From Edolisoma coerulescens (Eukaryota; Chordata; Aves; Passeriformes; Campephagidae): 64,000 nucleotides of DNA. Below, piece after piece: positions 1 to 12,131 of the stretch (position 1 is the stretch's first letter; every line of letters starts with the position of its first letter). The stretch lies in the NCBI GenBank assembly GCA_013397115.1, contig VWZW01001240.1, forward strand, positions 923,295-987,294, given 5' to 3'. Below the pieces are notes generated by a model, which saw nothing but the letters and a program-made list of their open reading frames with translations, ran no database searches and was not told where the DNA came from. The position numbers and the translations under genes are program-made.

Positions 1-1429
1 CTTTACTGGCACAGAATCATCTGTAACAGTGAGGAGTTTCAATTCAGCATGGGGCCCCTCACATTCCAGTTCATGAGTTTAAAAGGAGATAATTCCAATT
101 CAGAAATAGAAACATTTCCCTCTGGAGCTCACAAAATCCCTTTATTTGGGAGATTAAACCTCTGCCATTTGACAAAGTGACAAGAGGAGGAGCTCCCTAT
201 AACCTGAGTCACTGCAGATTTTGCATTCACACTCTACCCCCTCCTTATCCTTCCTCTTGTTGCCGGGAGTCCACAGGGGACAGAATTATGTGTTAGTGGA
301 TTGTCCATTAACATGTAACAAAGAGACAAGACTGGGTAAATAAGGCTGACCCCTGGCTCTGGCAGTGAGAAGATAAAAAGATCAACTGTCCAGTTACCAC
401 AGATAGAAATAATGGACATCCAGCAAGTCCTCAGAAGTGACATCATGTGCTCATTTAAAGGCTGCATTGATCTGCCTCTCCTGCTTGCTTAAAAGCTCTG
501 ATAAGGTACAGAGGAGCAAAGAGAAATCCCGCTTTTGTAATCAAGCTGTTTTGTACTTCAAATTAATATTTTCATATTTGCTGTAATTTAAAGATGTTCA
601 AATCAGTACATATTACCAAGCTGAACTGGTTATGCATAATTTTAATCCTTGTAATTTGTCACTGGCTTTCCAGACAATCATGTTATGTTGTTTCTAAATA
701 CGAATCATAGTGACTTTTTCACTTTATGGGTCCTGCAAATTGCTTTGTTTTACACAGCCATACTCTGTTATGTTTCAATTACAGTCACATTTTATAACTG
801 ACATTCTTAAAAGTATTATATGTTAATATATTAATTTAAGGAACGTCAGATGAAGTGTGTAGACTTAGTACAGAACATATTCTGACAGACCTGACAAAAA
901 ACATGAAAAATGTGGGCTTTCTATCATAATGATTATTTTTCAGATAACACCAGCTGTGCAACTATTAAACCAAGTGACTGCTTTTCCACATAACACCAAG
1001 TACCAGCATTCAGTCACGAAAGAAATATAGATCTCCATGGGCTTTTTCCACATGCTTTAAATCAGCAGCAATCTGTGCACCTGTATCTGCACTAAAAACA
1101 TGGTAAAAACCAGGAATGTCTTCAGCTGAAAATTCTTTGGTATTTTATTGATAGAGACTATGATTGGGATATGTAGTGTTATGTTTATAGGGATGTAGTT
1201 CAGTTTTAATCTAAGTTCCAAGTTAAATATGACACACACGCACACAAAATTTCACTAAACAAATAACTTGAGTGACTACAGGAATGATTAAATTGATTTC
1301 ATCCTTGCCATTATTTTATTATGGAAGCCTTAGATTCTTCATCAGTATCAGGTTAAAATTGTTCAAATCAAATGCATGATGAAAGGTATCATTCCCCTTA
1401 TGAAACTCCAAGTTTTTAAGAGTCTTTCC
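1..1429. other. Unique AT-rich non-coding stretch
   Basis: No gene, RNA or interspersed repeat is recognised here. Open frames are at most 77 codons and have no domain character. A short CA-rich run sits near 1230-1248. I see nothing else in it. Confidence 0.6.
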
Positions 1430-1964
1430 CTCCTCCCCCTCTACTCTGCTCCCGTAAGATCCCACCTGGAGCACTGCATCCTGCTCTGGGGCCCCCAACA
1501 TAAGAAGGACATGGACCTGTTGGAGTGGGTCCAGAGGAGGCTGGAGCACCTCTGCTCTAGAGTCAGACTGGGAGAGCTGGGGTTGTTCAGCCTGGAGAAG
1601 AGAGGGCTCTGGGGAGACCTTACAGCACCTTACAGTACTTGAAGGGGGCCACAAGAGAGCTAGAGAGGGACTTTTTACATGGGCACGGAGTCACCGGACA
1701 AGGACTGACGACTTTAAACTGAAAGAGGGTGGATTTACATTAGATAGGAGGAAGAAATTTTTCCTTGAGGGTGGGGAGGCCCTGGCACAGATTGCCCACA
1801 CAAGTTGTGGATGCCCCATCCCTGGAAGTGTTCAATCCAGGTTGGACAGGGCTTGGAGCAACCTGGTCTAGTGGGAAGTGTTTCTGCCCATGGCACGGGG
1901 GTGGAACTGGATGATCTTTAAAGGTCCCTTCCAAGCCAAACCATTCTGTGATTCCATGATTCAG
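1430..1964 (+). mobile_element. CR1 LINE, 5'-truncated 3' tail
   Basis: This is the 3' end of a chicken-repeat-1 (CR1) non-LTR retrotransposon in plus orientation. The first part still reads as the C-terminal end of ORF2, with a [20 protein letters not shown] peptide near 1494-1542, followed by the usual 3' untranslated tail. The tail contains the family's diagnostic phrases: a GATTGCCCA..TGTGGATGCCCCATCCCTGGA block near 1790-1830 and GATGATCTTTAA..GGTCCCTTCCAA near 1910-1935. It finishes with degenerate copies of an ATTCTATG octamer (1943-1962), the typical CR1 3' terminus. Truncation at the 5' side is the usual product of incomplete target-primed reverse transcription. The left boundary is estimated from where similarity to the remembered family pattern begins and could be off by 20-30 bp. 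Internal stops show there is no functional protein. Confidence 0.93.
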
Positions 1965-3294
1965 CCAGTCTTGGGTATTACAAGATTCTGTCCACAAGCT
2001 GCACATTCAAGGATAGCTTTTCTTGGCAGCTTTGCAATTGGATAATGCCATCCTTCCTACATCAGATGTTGCAAGACAAAAACAGTCTTCTGCCTAGTTT
2101 CTGTCCTCCTCTGTGGAGTTCAGATGGGCTTATTAAACACCTCTAATACTCTTTTGTGTTCATTTCAGTCTCAGAATCACACATCATCACTGTATCTCAG
2201 ATCCTGAGGAAATGAAAAGGAAACACAGTCATTTTTCTGGGTACACTATTTTAGAGGTGGTGAGCTGTGAATTATCCAGGGCAACAGCCTTTGGAAATTA
2301 TGATGTTTTGAACGGGTCTGTGACCCCATAATGTGATAAATGGAATAGCTTAAACATGTAATAATTACATTGAAATATCTGATTCAGACTATGACACCAG
2401 TTCTGGGGTTAAAACATGCATAAAATGCTCTATGTAAAAAGGTTATAAAGCAGGAAAAAAAGAAAGCATAGGTTTGGCTTGATACTACATGTTCATGTAG
2501 GGCAAAAAACTGGCTTGCGAGGAATATGGCTCATAAAAGGTTTGATCACACTGACTGATAAACAGTTGCTTAGGGTCAGGAAGAAGAGTAAATAGTCCAC
2601 TTACGTATCTGACACCTCACTAGAAAATCAGAAAATCTAAGTCAGTATTAACTTTGCAAAAACATTAAAGCAAATGCTCTATTGAATCATCATATTTAGA
2701 CAGAAAATTGAATCAAGATGTGTTTAAAGCCATTGGGTTCCAACGTCCTTTAATTGGAGAGAACACAATACTTGTGACCTCCCTGTCAGGCACTCAAGAC
2801 CCCAAATTTCAAGGCCTACTAGGTCTGCTGCTCTATCTGCATTCTCTAACCTCCCAAATTCCACACCATTTCTCCACGGATCCCTATAACGCTCTTTTCT
2901 GTCTTTAGGACTCACAAGAAGGGGAAAAAGTCCTACCAGAATGAAATTGTTTTTAAAAACCAAATCAAAACAAGAAACAAAACCAACACAATAAAAAAAC
3001 ACCTACCTGAATCCAACAGAGCAATGGATGATTCTTTGTTTCTTAACAGCAGTAAATCACATGAATAGCTGAAATTATCTGCACTGTGTTGCCAGACAGA
3101 TATGCCCAGAAAGGCCTCGAGATCTTTGCTTTCATCCACCAGTATCTTACCCAAAATGGGGGGATGTTCTATATTCTCATCTCTTTATTATTCATTATTG
3201 TTCTCAATTTCATCAAATTGCTACTCTGTTTGGGACGTCTAAGAACAGGGTTCATCTTAACTTTCCCTGTGGTTAGTGGACTTTCTCCTAATTG

Positions 3295-3310
3295 AAAAAA
3301 AAAAAAAAAA
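3295..3310 (+). repeat. Poly-A run, 16 nt
   Basis: An uninterrupted run of A. No retrotransposon or processed-pseudogene body was recognised upstream, and no flanking target duplication was seen. Confidence 0.9.
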
Positions 3311-6300
3311 GGCAGAGCAGTGCACTGTCAATCAGACACAGCAAGCATGATTAAAACAGCTGGATTATGCTCCTTGGGGTGATTTGTCATGCAAATATTT
3401 TAATTTCAGTTCAAGCATGGATATTATTTCAAAATCTTTTGGCTTTGACTTACTGGACTTAGAAACATCCCTCTTAAGCAGCTGTGGTTCCACAAACACA
3501 ACATAATGCTGAATTATTTACCTGTTCATCAGTTAATCTGTTAAAGAACATATTAGTATACAAAATTACAAAATGGAGTGAGTCTCCTTGGAAGTGTCAG
3601 AGGGAGAAATGCTGGGAATCTTCAACCATTTCTGTTTGGTCAAGAAAAAAAATGGAGAGAAGTCCCTAGCAGGCTAAGATGACCTGCTGTTATCTTCCCA
3701 GCCTGTTGATCCTTCCTACCTGTCAGGTCTTGTCAAAGGACAGCTCGAGGGAATTGCTTGTGGTGAGTGTGCTGAGCAATGTTGTTCAAGTCCCTGCCAC
3801 ACATTTTGCACATACAGAGAAAACACATCTAATACCAGTATCACCTGCACACAGGAGGTGCTAAAGGCTAAAATCACAAAGCTGCCAAAGGAAACTCATG
3901 GTTCCTGTCACAGAACAGCCCAGCAGTCAGTAGTTTCCTGGCAGAGGGGAGCTCTGAGGACTGCCCTGGAGGCTCTTCGCTCTGTAGAAGCAGCTGAAAA
4001 TTCAATGGAAAGAACAAGCACGAACTAAGCACACCTTGAGCCAAATGAATCAAGTTCAACCAAATGTCCCTTCTAATTCTCTTGATTTGCATGGAAACCA
4101 AAGAAATTCACTATTCTTGGGAGAATAATTTTCTTTTCACTTAAGCCATGAAGGTCTTGAACTGATCTTTAACCTTGACCAACTCTGTTGACCCTTTAGA
4201 TCTTAGGTCTTTTGCTCTCAGAGTCATTCTCGTGGATTTTGCCCTTTCAGATGGGATGATTTTCAGAGCAGGAGATAATCTCCTTCCAGGTACTTAAATG
4301 TGATGAAATTCAAATACTTGGTTCGGACCATTAAATTTCATCATTATATAAATAACAATATACATTTCCATGGTTAGTTTTTTTTAACTGGGCTAAAGAG
4401 GGATGCAGAGAAACTGAGTCTAAATTGGAAAAAAAATTTAAAAAGCAATATATTATACAGTTCCTTAGTCCATGGCGTAGAATGATAAACATCTACAATG
4501 TGTGGGTGCACACACAGGTTTGTCTGGTTCATATACACACATTTCCATTTCTCTTTAACAGTAATAATAGCCTTTTGAGGTACAGAATTGCCATGGACGT
4601 ATTAGAGAAAAAGATAGCTAAGCCTTTAGCAGCAGGTGGCATGCTAAAGGAGAGCAAAGTGCTTCTGGTTGCCAAATAAACACAGCAGTCATTATTGCAC
4701 GCAGCAGCCTCACCTACAGCCGTGAAAGTCAGTGTTGCTGGTTTATCAGCGTATTAAGTGATAGAGAGGCTGTTAGCCAGAACTTCTTTATCTGCTCTTA
4801 TTCTGAATCCTGTCATGCTATCTTTCAAATTTATCTAAACTACCATGACAAACAAGCAGACAAGCTCTCAGTTTTCACTGGCACCTCAAGGAGCTTAATC
4901 CAGAGCTTTGCACTGTTTTTACCTGACACAAGATAAGGAGTGTGTGTGGCTGGGTCATTGCCCCACAAGGCAGGCCAGGAACGCTGAAGCACAATCTCTC
5001 ATACATCACATTTTTAATGACACCTATTGTTATGCACTCCCTATTTTGAGCTCACCACGAGCACCAGGAATCAGTTTAACCAATACTCTTCCATTGGCCT
5101 TGATGCTTCTATGCATCCCTGTGTTGAGTTGCTGTCTCCTGCATGGTGCAATTCCTGGTCAGTCAGTGGTGGCAGGAAACACCTGTGACAATATCACACC
5201 TGGCACCATGTATGGCAAATAAAAAAGAATCCCAGCTAGTACAGCCGGCACTGTGATATCTGACTGATTTTCCATACCTAAGAGAAGACCTCCACCAGGA
5301 CATTGTACCTGAAGTACATTATTCCATTTGGTACTTTTTATGGATATGGGTTTCACCCTTGAATTCATATCCAGGTTAGTGGAGAATCTGGCCAAAATAG
5401 TTTTAGATAAAGCACATCAATAAATTTTTCTCATCTTATGAATGTTTAAGGGAAGGTGGAAGAGGATATGTTTTTAAATTTTTTTTTCCTCATGAATTCT
5501 TTTGTCCAGGTTTGACACAGGAAATTACTTTTCCAGTAACAGAACCAGCAGCCTAAAAAGTGCAATATCATGGATTTCTCTTGCCAGCATGTTTAACAGA
5601 TTGGTTTAATGGACTGGTTATAGAATACCTCAGGTTTTCTAATGGGTGGAGTTCACAATCTTCTGCTTACATGCAAGAACAAAGCCTACCTTTTCTTCAC
5701 CTTTCTGATAGCAATTCAATCATTTCTGTAGAGCAGTAAATCAGTAAAGCCACTTGCAAAATCTCTGAGGCTTAAAACTGTGTTATGCTTAACTTTTCTG
5801 CACAGAAATTATTTCATAAAGTGATTCAGTGCTCTGCACAGACCTCAACCCTCCAGAAAACTGGAGCTGTTGACTGCAATAGATTTTTCAACAGAACAGT
5901 CAAACAACACAAGTGATTTGCAACATTGCAGGACCCAGTAATTCCCACTATTCATCTTTTCAGGAGAGCTATGAATCCAATGAAGATTTATAAGCAGAAA
6001 GTCACTTCATTCTCAAATAATGTTCAACTGGAAGTAGAAGACACACACGTTTAGCAGGCACTGTTTATAACATGCTGCATCACTTTGTGCTATGGCACAC
6101 TGTAAAGTCTGACCTAATTTGACATGACAGCTAAAATTTAAAGGACAACATTTCCGACTTCACTTCCAAATGGGAAAACTGCAATGTTCAAAAAAAAGCT
6201 GGCCAGAGGAAGGAGGGCAGACAAGAAAGTGTCCATGGTCTGCCAACTTCAAATTACTGTTAAGTAGTTCAGCATTTCTCTGGGGGAAAAAACCAAACAA

Positions 6301-6904
6301 AAACCTTAGAAGAGTAATTGATCATCATTTAGGAAAGGTCCTCAATGAAATGCATTTATTTTCTTTTAACTATACATTCCAGTTTATCAGCAAACACCAA
6401 ATTTTTCTGCACACATCCCTATACTGATGGTAATTCTAAGTTAGTAGCTTTGAACTGAATCATTAAAAAATGGTCATTCTAAAACTCAAAGCAAAAAGTC
6501 CTCAGAAGTATCTTAATATTTCCCAATTGTTTCATGGGGTTTTTTTCCTTCCTGAGATGTTTGAATCTGGTGTCTGGAGGGTAGGACATGACTCCATTAT
6601 TAATGCATCTCCTGGGATAGTATCTTTGAAACTCTAGGATGTATTGTATTTAGACATAAACAAATAAAAATCTGAGTTTCATGAATTGCAAAAAAACAAC
6701 TTAGAGATTCAGAGGTTCAGAGGAGTCAATTCAGAGAGCAAACATCTCCTAACCAACCCAAAATTTCTGCATTGTGTGCTTAATCTGTATCTGTGTATCA
6801 TGAATAAGATCCTGAATGATTTCTTCTTTCAGGATACACCCAGGACCTAACATCTCCATGCAGTACACAAGAAAATTATCACATCTGTGAAAATTTAACT
6901 TAAC

Positions 6905-6935
6905 TTAAGGTGAAGTTAACTTAACTTCACCTTAA
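6905..6935. repeat. Perfect inverted repeat, 15-bp arms, 1-bp spacer
   Basis: The left arm TTAAGGTGAAGTTAA (6905-6919) and right arm TTAACTTCACCTTAA (6921-6935) are exact reverse complements separated by a single C. The TTAACTTAA pattern also repeats directly just upstream (6896-6908), so the structure may have arisen by template switching between short TTAACTTAA repeats. No gene is adjacent. Confidence 0.95.
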
Positions 6936-7364
6936 TTTCTCTCTTCACCAAAATGCAGAAGTTTTAGGATAACATATCAATCTAATTTGCACCAACCTGA
7001 AATGCCACCTGAATTTGTATTCAGCTTTATTAAGTGCATTGTAGAAGAAAAAGGATGTTTGGAAAAAAAAGTAAAATTCCACAAGTCAAAAACTTTAACC
7101 CAGGATTTGCAGCCTGACCCATATTTCAATCCCCAGTCAAGAAGACACTGGAGTTCAGAGCAGTCAAAACCTAAGAAAAATGCCATTCGATCAAAGCAAA
7201 CCCTACTCTTTTGTGCAATTCGTGATGGTGGGACATTTAGATAATGGGATAATTTTTCCAAATCATCCTAATATGTGAAAGACATGAAAATTGCCATTTT
7301 CCATCACCTCTATGCCTTCTCTGAATGAATGAAAGCCTGAGGCAATCATGTCAAAATGCTATGC

Positions 7365-7381
7365 AAAAAAAAAAAAAAAAA
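7365..7381 (+). repeat. Poly-A run, 17 nt
   Basis: An uninterrupted A run followed by GAAAAAATG. It may be the tail of an old retrocopy, but no body or target duplication was recognised. Confidence 0.9.
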
Positions 7382-8276
7382 GAAAAAATGAAGCAGGGGC
7401 AGTAGAAGCATTCTTGCTGACAATGCTTGCCCTATACATGCTCCAAAATTAGTAGCAATTGTAGAAGACCTCATAAAACATTAATAAAACCAGTTTTCAT
7501 CTTTAGTAGCAGGTGCCTTCAAAATCTTAGGGGAAGGGAACTCTTGCCTGTGCTATCTGGCTTATGTCTTACTGAACCACTGAAAGTAGTGCAAAGGCAC
7601 TATTTTCTCCAACAGAGATAAAATAATAATTTTTATAGTAACTCTCATTTCTTCAGTGAATTAACGACATTTCAAAGAGGACTTCTGACCCATCCTTTCA
7701 ACCTAAATTATCCAGTTATAATCACCTGGTAAAATATTATGTCATTTCCATATGCATAGTTAAACCATGCCTTCTCATGACTAAGTCTGATTACATTCCA
7801 GAGCTGTAATTTACAGATTTTTGATATCCTTAGTGACTTAAAATATATTAAAAAAAAAATCAAGTGATGTGAATCTCATTAGGGAATCATCTCTAGTAGT
7901 TCAAGCAAATTTATAACTTACAACCAGCTTGAATTTTTTATGCTGTTGGCACATCCCTAGAAGTTTTGCAGGGACATTTGTTATTGATCTCTCAAGAATT
8001 CAAAGGAAACACCTCTTTTCATTTAGAAAATTCCTCATTTAGGATGGCAGGGGCAATGGTTTTATTCTAAACATTCACCCCCACTATCCACCTTGAGTTA
8101 TCACAGTAAGTGCTCATGTTAGAAATACTAAAATAAAGCCATTGAAAAAACAATTTTAAACTTTTTGTAACCTGGATATTACTTTTTTTTTAACAGAGAT
8201 AGCTTGTCATAATGCTAACCCTTGCTGGTCAAAGAAATTATGTTATTTATAGCCATTTATATAAGGTGTAATCACA

Positions 8277-9265
8277 AAAGTCTAGGTAGACACATCGACA
8301 ATCTTTCCCTCACCCACTGAGCAGGTCACCCTGTCATAGAAGGAGATCAGGTGGGTCAAGTAGTTCTTGCCTTTTCTAAACCCACGCTGACTGGGGCTGA
8401 TCTCTGGTTGTCCTGCACATCCCCCTTGATGGCACTCAAGATGATCTGCTCCATGACTTTTTCCAACATCAAGATCAGGTTGACAGTTTCCTGGATCTTC
8501 CTTCCAGCCCTTCTTGTAGATGGGTGTGATATTTGCTAACTTCCAGTTGACTGGGACCTCCCCATTTAGCCTGGGCTACTGGTAAATGATGGAAAGTGGC
8601 TCAGTGAGCACTTCCAGCAGGTCCCTCAGTACCTTTGGGTGGATTCCATCCGGCCCCACAGACCTGTGTGTGTCCAAGTGGTGCAGCAGGTCACCGACCT
8701 TGGGTTAAGGGGGCTTCATTCTACTCTCTGTTCCAGCCTTCCAGCTCTGGGGCTGGGTACCCACAGAACAACTGGTGTCACTATTAAAGGCTGCAGCAAA
8801 GAAGGCACTAAGTATCTCAGCCTTTTCCTCATAATTTCTCATTATGTTTCAGCTCCCATCCAATAAAGGATGGAGATTCTCTTCGAGCCTCCTTTAGTTG
8901 CTAATATACTTATAGAAACATTTTTATTGCCTTTTAAGGCAGTAACCTAATTAAGTTCTAGTTGGGCTCTGACCATTTAAATTTTCTCCCTGTAAAAACT
9001 CATGACACCCTTGTATACCTCCTGCATTGCTTGTTCCTTTTTCCAACATTCATAAACTCTCCTTTTTTTCCTGAGTTCCAGCCAAAGCTCTCTGTTCAGC
9101 CAGGCTGGTCTTATTCCCTGCCAGCTCCTCTTTTGCCACATGGGAACAGCCTGCTCCTGTGCACCCAAGAGTTCCTTCTTGAAAAATGTCTAACCTTCCT
9201 GGACTTCTCTGCCCTTCAGGATTACCTCCCAAGGGACACTGCAACCAGATTCGAAATTATAAACT
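8277..9265 (-). mobile_element. CR1 LINE, internal ORF2 fragment (pseudogene)
   Basis: Read on the minus strand, this is a decayed internal segment of CR1 ORF2. It runs from the linker after the endonuclease into the first part of the reverse transcriptase. Recognisable pieces in coding order are RPAWLNRELWLELRKKRRVY (near 9060-9120), the lysine-rich connector, and the region before the finger and palm motifs (around 8350-8700). The left junction falls at about 8277, inside what should be reverse transcriptase motif A (peptide VYLDF). The catalytic FADD box and the 3' tail are therefore missing. Frame is lost several times. It matches, in opposite orientation, the part of the long CR1 at roughly 62660-63600. 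A CR1 copy lacking its 3' end is not a normal insertion product, so a later deletion or rearrangement is likely. Confidence 0.9.
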
Positions 9266-10539
9266 CTAGTGTATAGAAATCATAGTACGGGAAGTTCTCT
9301 GAAGCTCTTTGACTGAACATAAACACAAAGATTCTCAGGCTGCCTAGAGCCGGAAATATTCTGGTCATGAAACATTACCTACCCAGCATGTGGTATGCCT
9401 ATCAGCACAGAAGTGGTAAAAAAGAGCCAACTAACTTTATTTATTACATTTGTATTGCTTACAAAACCATTTACTTAATGGATGGGTGTCATTAGCAGTC
9501 CAACCACAAAAAAAGAATACAATGATGTGTTACATAGGTTCATTAAAATAATATTTCAAAGCAATCGTTAGAACAAGAAGCTAAAGATCCAAGAGACAGT
9601 AAGTTATCTGCAAATAAATGAGGCAGAACAAACATGTTTTGAAGTAAGTTAAGAAACATGTTTACAAATATAGTGCACCATAAAGAAAGCAGGGCATGAA
9701 GCTTAGAGACTGCTGTTCATGCAACTTATTACACAAAGCAAAAGTGGCAACTAGTTTTGAATCAAGGGTTCTCAGACCTGTGGTCAGCACGCTGTGCTAA
9801 GGAGAATGTGCCTGAACACAGGGAATATAGAAGTTCATTATATAAAGCACAGTAAAGGTAAGGTTATGAATAACAGTTCTTTAGACTAAACACAGAAAAC
9901 TACAGACATTGTCAACCCCTACTGTGTATTAAAAAACCCAAACAAAAAAAACAACAGCAACAACAAAAAAACACAATCAAAAAAGACTCCACATGCTACT
10001 GAAGAATCAAAGAGCATCCTTATGCTCACAGGCTTCCATGTTGAAATAAAATAATTTCTAGAACACCGGGCAAAGGTTGTAAGGACTATGCTGCTATGAC
10101 AGCTGGGGAGTCATAATTTTGCCTTATGGTAAATTCAGTCATAGAAACATAAGTGAAGGCTCTTGAGCATGATATTATTTACTGAAATAGCTATTAGCAG
10201 AAAAGCAGAAAACAGAAAGAGGAGGAAAACAGAGTTATTGAAGCACAAAGGTAAAAGGCCAATACTGAAATCATGCTGGACAAATGCAACCAGGGCAGAG
10301 AAAAATTTTGGAGAAGGACAAAGCACAGAAGTATAAAACCCACTCCTTTCTAATGCATTCCTCTTCTCTTTAAAAAGGGGCAGTGATGGTGATGATTTTT
10401 AAACAAAATTTAGCCTAACAAGACGTAAAAGAAATCAAGAACAGTAGCATAAAAGCTGCCATTATTTCATTACATATTAAATGTTCTATGTGATTTTCAT
10501 TGTTTTTCTGAATCTTTAAGTTTTAAAAAATGTGAACAA

Positions 10540-10930
10540 TTATTGGCGTCAGGAAACCACAAGGTCTAATAACCAGGCTATAACCAGCTGCTTAGAATTG
10601 TCAGCACGTTTAATTTTCTGGACCACCTTCTATCTAATGAAATTAAGAAAGCTGTCTTCCAGACATCAAAGCACCAAGTAGCTGATGGCCTGAGAGGAGC
10701 TCCTGTGCTCCCCAAACCACCTGTGCCACAAATGTTTTGTTATGGGCCAGCAGTTACACGACTGTGCCTGCGTCAAACAAGCAGCATGAAAGAATGATTT
10801 AATAAAGAGTAAACTGGAGGAAGGAGAAAACATTATGGAAAGGAAGTAACAGCTCCTGAGTTAAAGTTGCAATCAATTCCTATTACGAAGCGCTCTTTTA
10901 GGAGTTCTGTAATCAGAACTAGATTGGAAA
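10540..10930. promoter_or_regulatory. Possible conserved non-coding element (weak)
   Basis: A block of balanced, low-repetition sequence in an otherwise AT-rich setting. It includes a CAGCTG E-box at 10585-10590 and no long open frame. The call is an inference from texture only. Without alignment to other birds it cannot be told apart from neutral unique DNA. Confidence 0.18.
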
Positions 10931-12100
10931 AGGTGCTCAGCTCAAAAATGGTCAGATTTACGCAAAGTCAGAAGGGAAAGTTTAAACAGGCTTCGGTTCT
11001 AGCCTGTTAAAATATCATCAAGTTTCAAAGACGACTATCAAATTCCTTAGTCCCACTCTGTCTTAATAAAATAAAATAAAACAAAAGCTTTCTCCAGCAC
11101 CCCTGAATCTTGCAGCCTTACACAGTACCTTGGGCAGGTGAGAACTCATCATACAACATGACAAGCAACAGCAGTTAACAGGATGTCTATGTATTCTTGA
11201 TATGGATAGTTTGGATCATATCTGAGATATCTGGGAGCCTTACCATTTACATTCTTCTAAGAGACAAAAAATCTTTAAGAACTCAACCAAAACCCAGGGA
11301 AAACAAAGTAGGTTGATCCCAAGTTATCTTCTGTGACCAGCTTCTTAAACTAGTGTAGAACCTTAAAAGACTTCCACAGCCTGGGAACTTGTGTTTCTAT
11401 TTTTATCTTATGCCGAAATGTCTGCTTAATCAAATAAGAAATGTTACATCTATTGTTTTAGGGAAGCAGCAAGAGAAGAGGTTATAGCATTTTACGTTGT
11501 ATTTAAGTAAATCTAAGTGACTTACCAACATATATACAAGATAATATTAACCGGACGAGAGAAAAGCAATGCTCATTTTTTAATTTATTGTCATATCCTT
11601 AAGTGTTTATTCAATACATCTCATTATTGGAAAACTCAGACTTGTTCAGTGTACCAAAATAGAAGCTGACAAAGAAATCTCACTTTTCATAATATCTCTA
11701 CCACAAGGGCTTGAGATGGGATAGAAAATCACAAAAGGAGGCAAGAACTGTTAAGCTAAAGGACAATTGAGGAAAAAAAGGTGAGAAAAAATTAGTAAGT
11801 GGTTATTTGTTTGGTTTTTGAGTATTAAAAAAAAAAAAGGAAAAAAAATCAGCTATGATTCACATGTCTTTGCCAAGAACAGAACTGCTACCACGTGATA
11901 GAAGTGTTGGCCAGGAGATGCTGTGAGTGAGGGCAGCTCCTGCCTGGGAAAAGGAAAGCCCTGCTCAGCACCCCCAGCTTTGCGTGCAGCTGCCCAAGGC
12001 TTCAGAGCTGATGTTCCTCATCTCAGGACAACTCCTGGGTGCAACTGGGGCCTCAGCCTGTGCAGGAATACCCAAGGGTCTCTGCATAAATAAACCACGA

Positions 12101-12131
12101 ATAAAACATAAATAAAACATAAATAAAACAA
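12101..12131. repeat. Short tandem repeat, 11-bp unit
   Basis: The unit ATAAAACATAA occurs twice exactly, followed by a partial third copy. A related CATAAATAAA sits just upstream. It is a small AT-rich minisatellite with no evident function. Confidence 0.9.

Larger units (their letters stand above)
1965..8276. other. Unique AT-rich non-coding stretch
   Basis: About 6.3 kb without any supported gene or transposon. It holds two long A runs (3295-3310 and 7365-7381) and a 31-bp palindrome at 6905-6935, listed separately. The A runs could be old retrotransposon tails, but I recognise no element body beside them. A block near 4680-4790 has mixed composition and could be conserved non-coding DNA, which cannot be tested here. 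Open frames reach 104 codons and look like chance. Confidence 0.55.
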
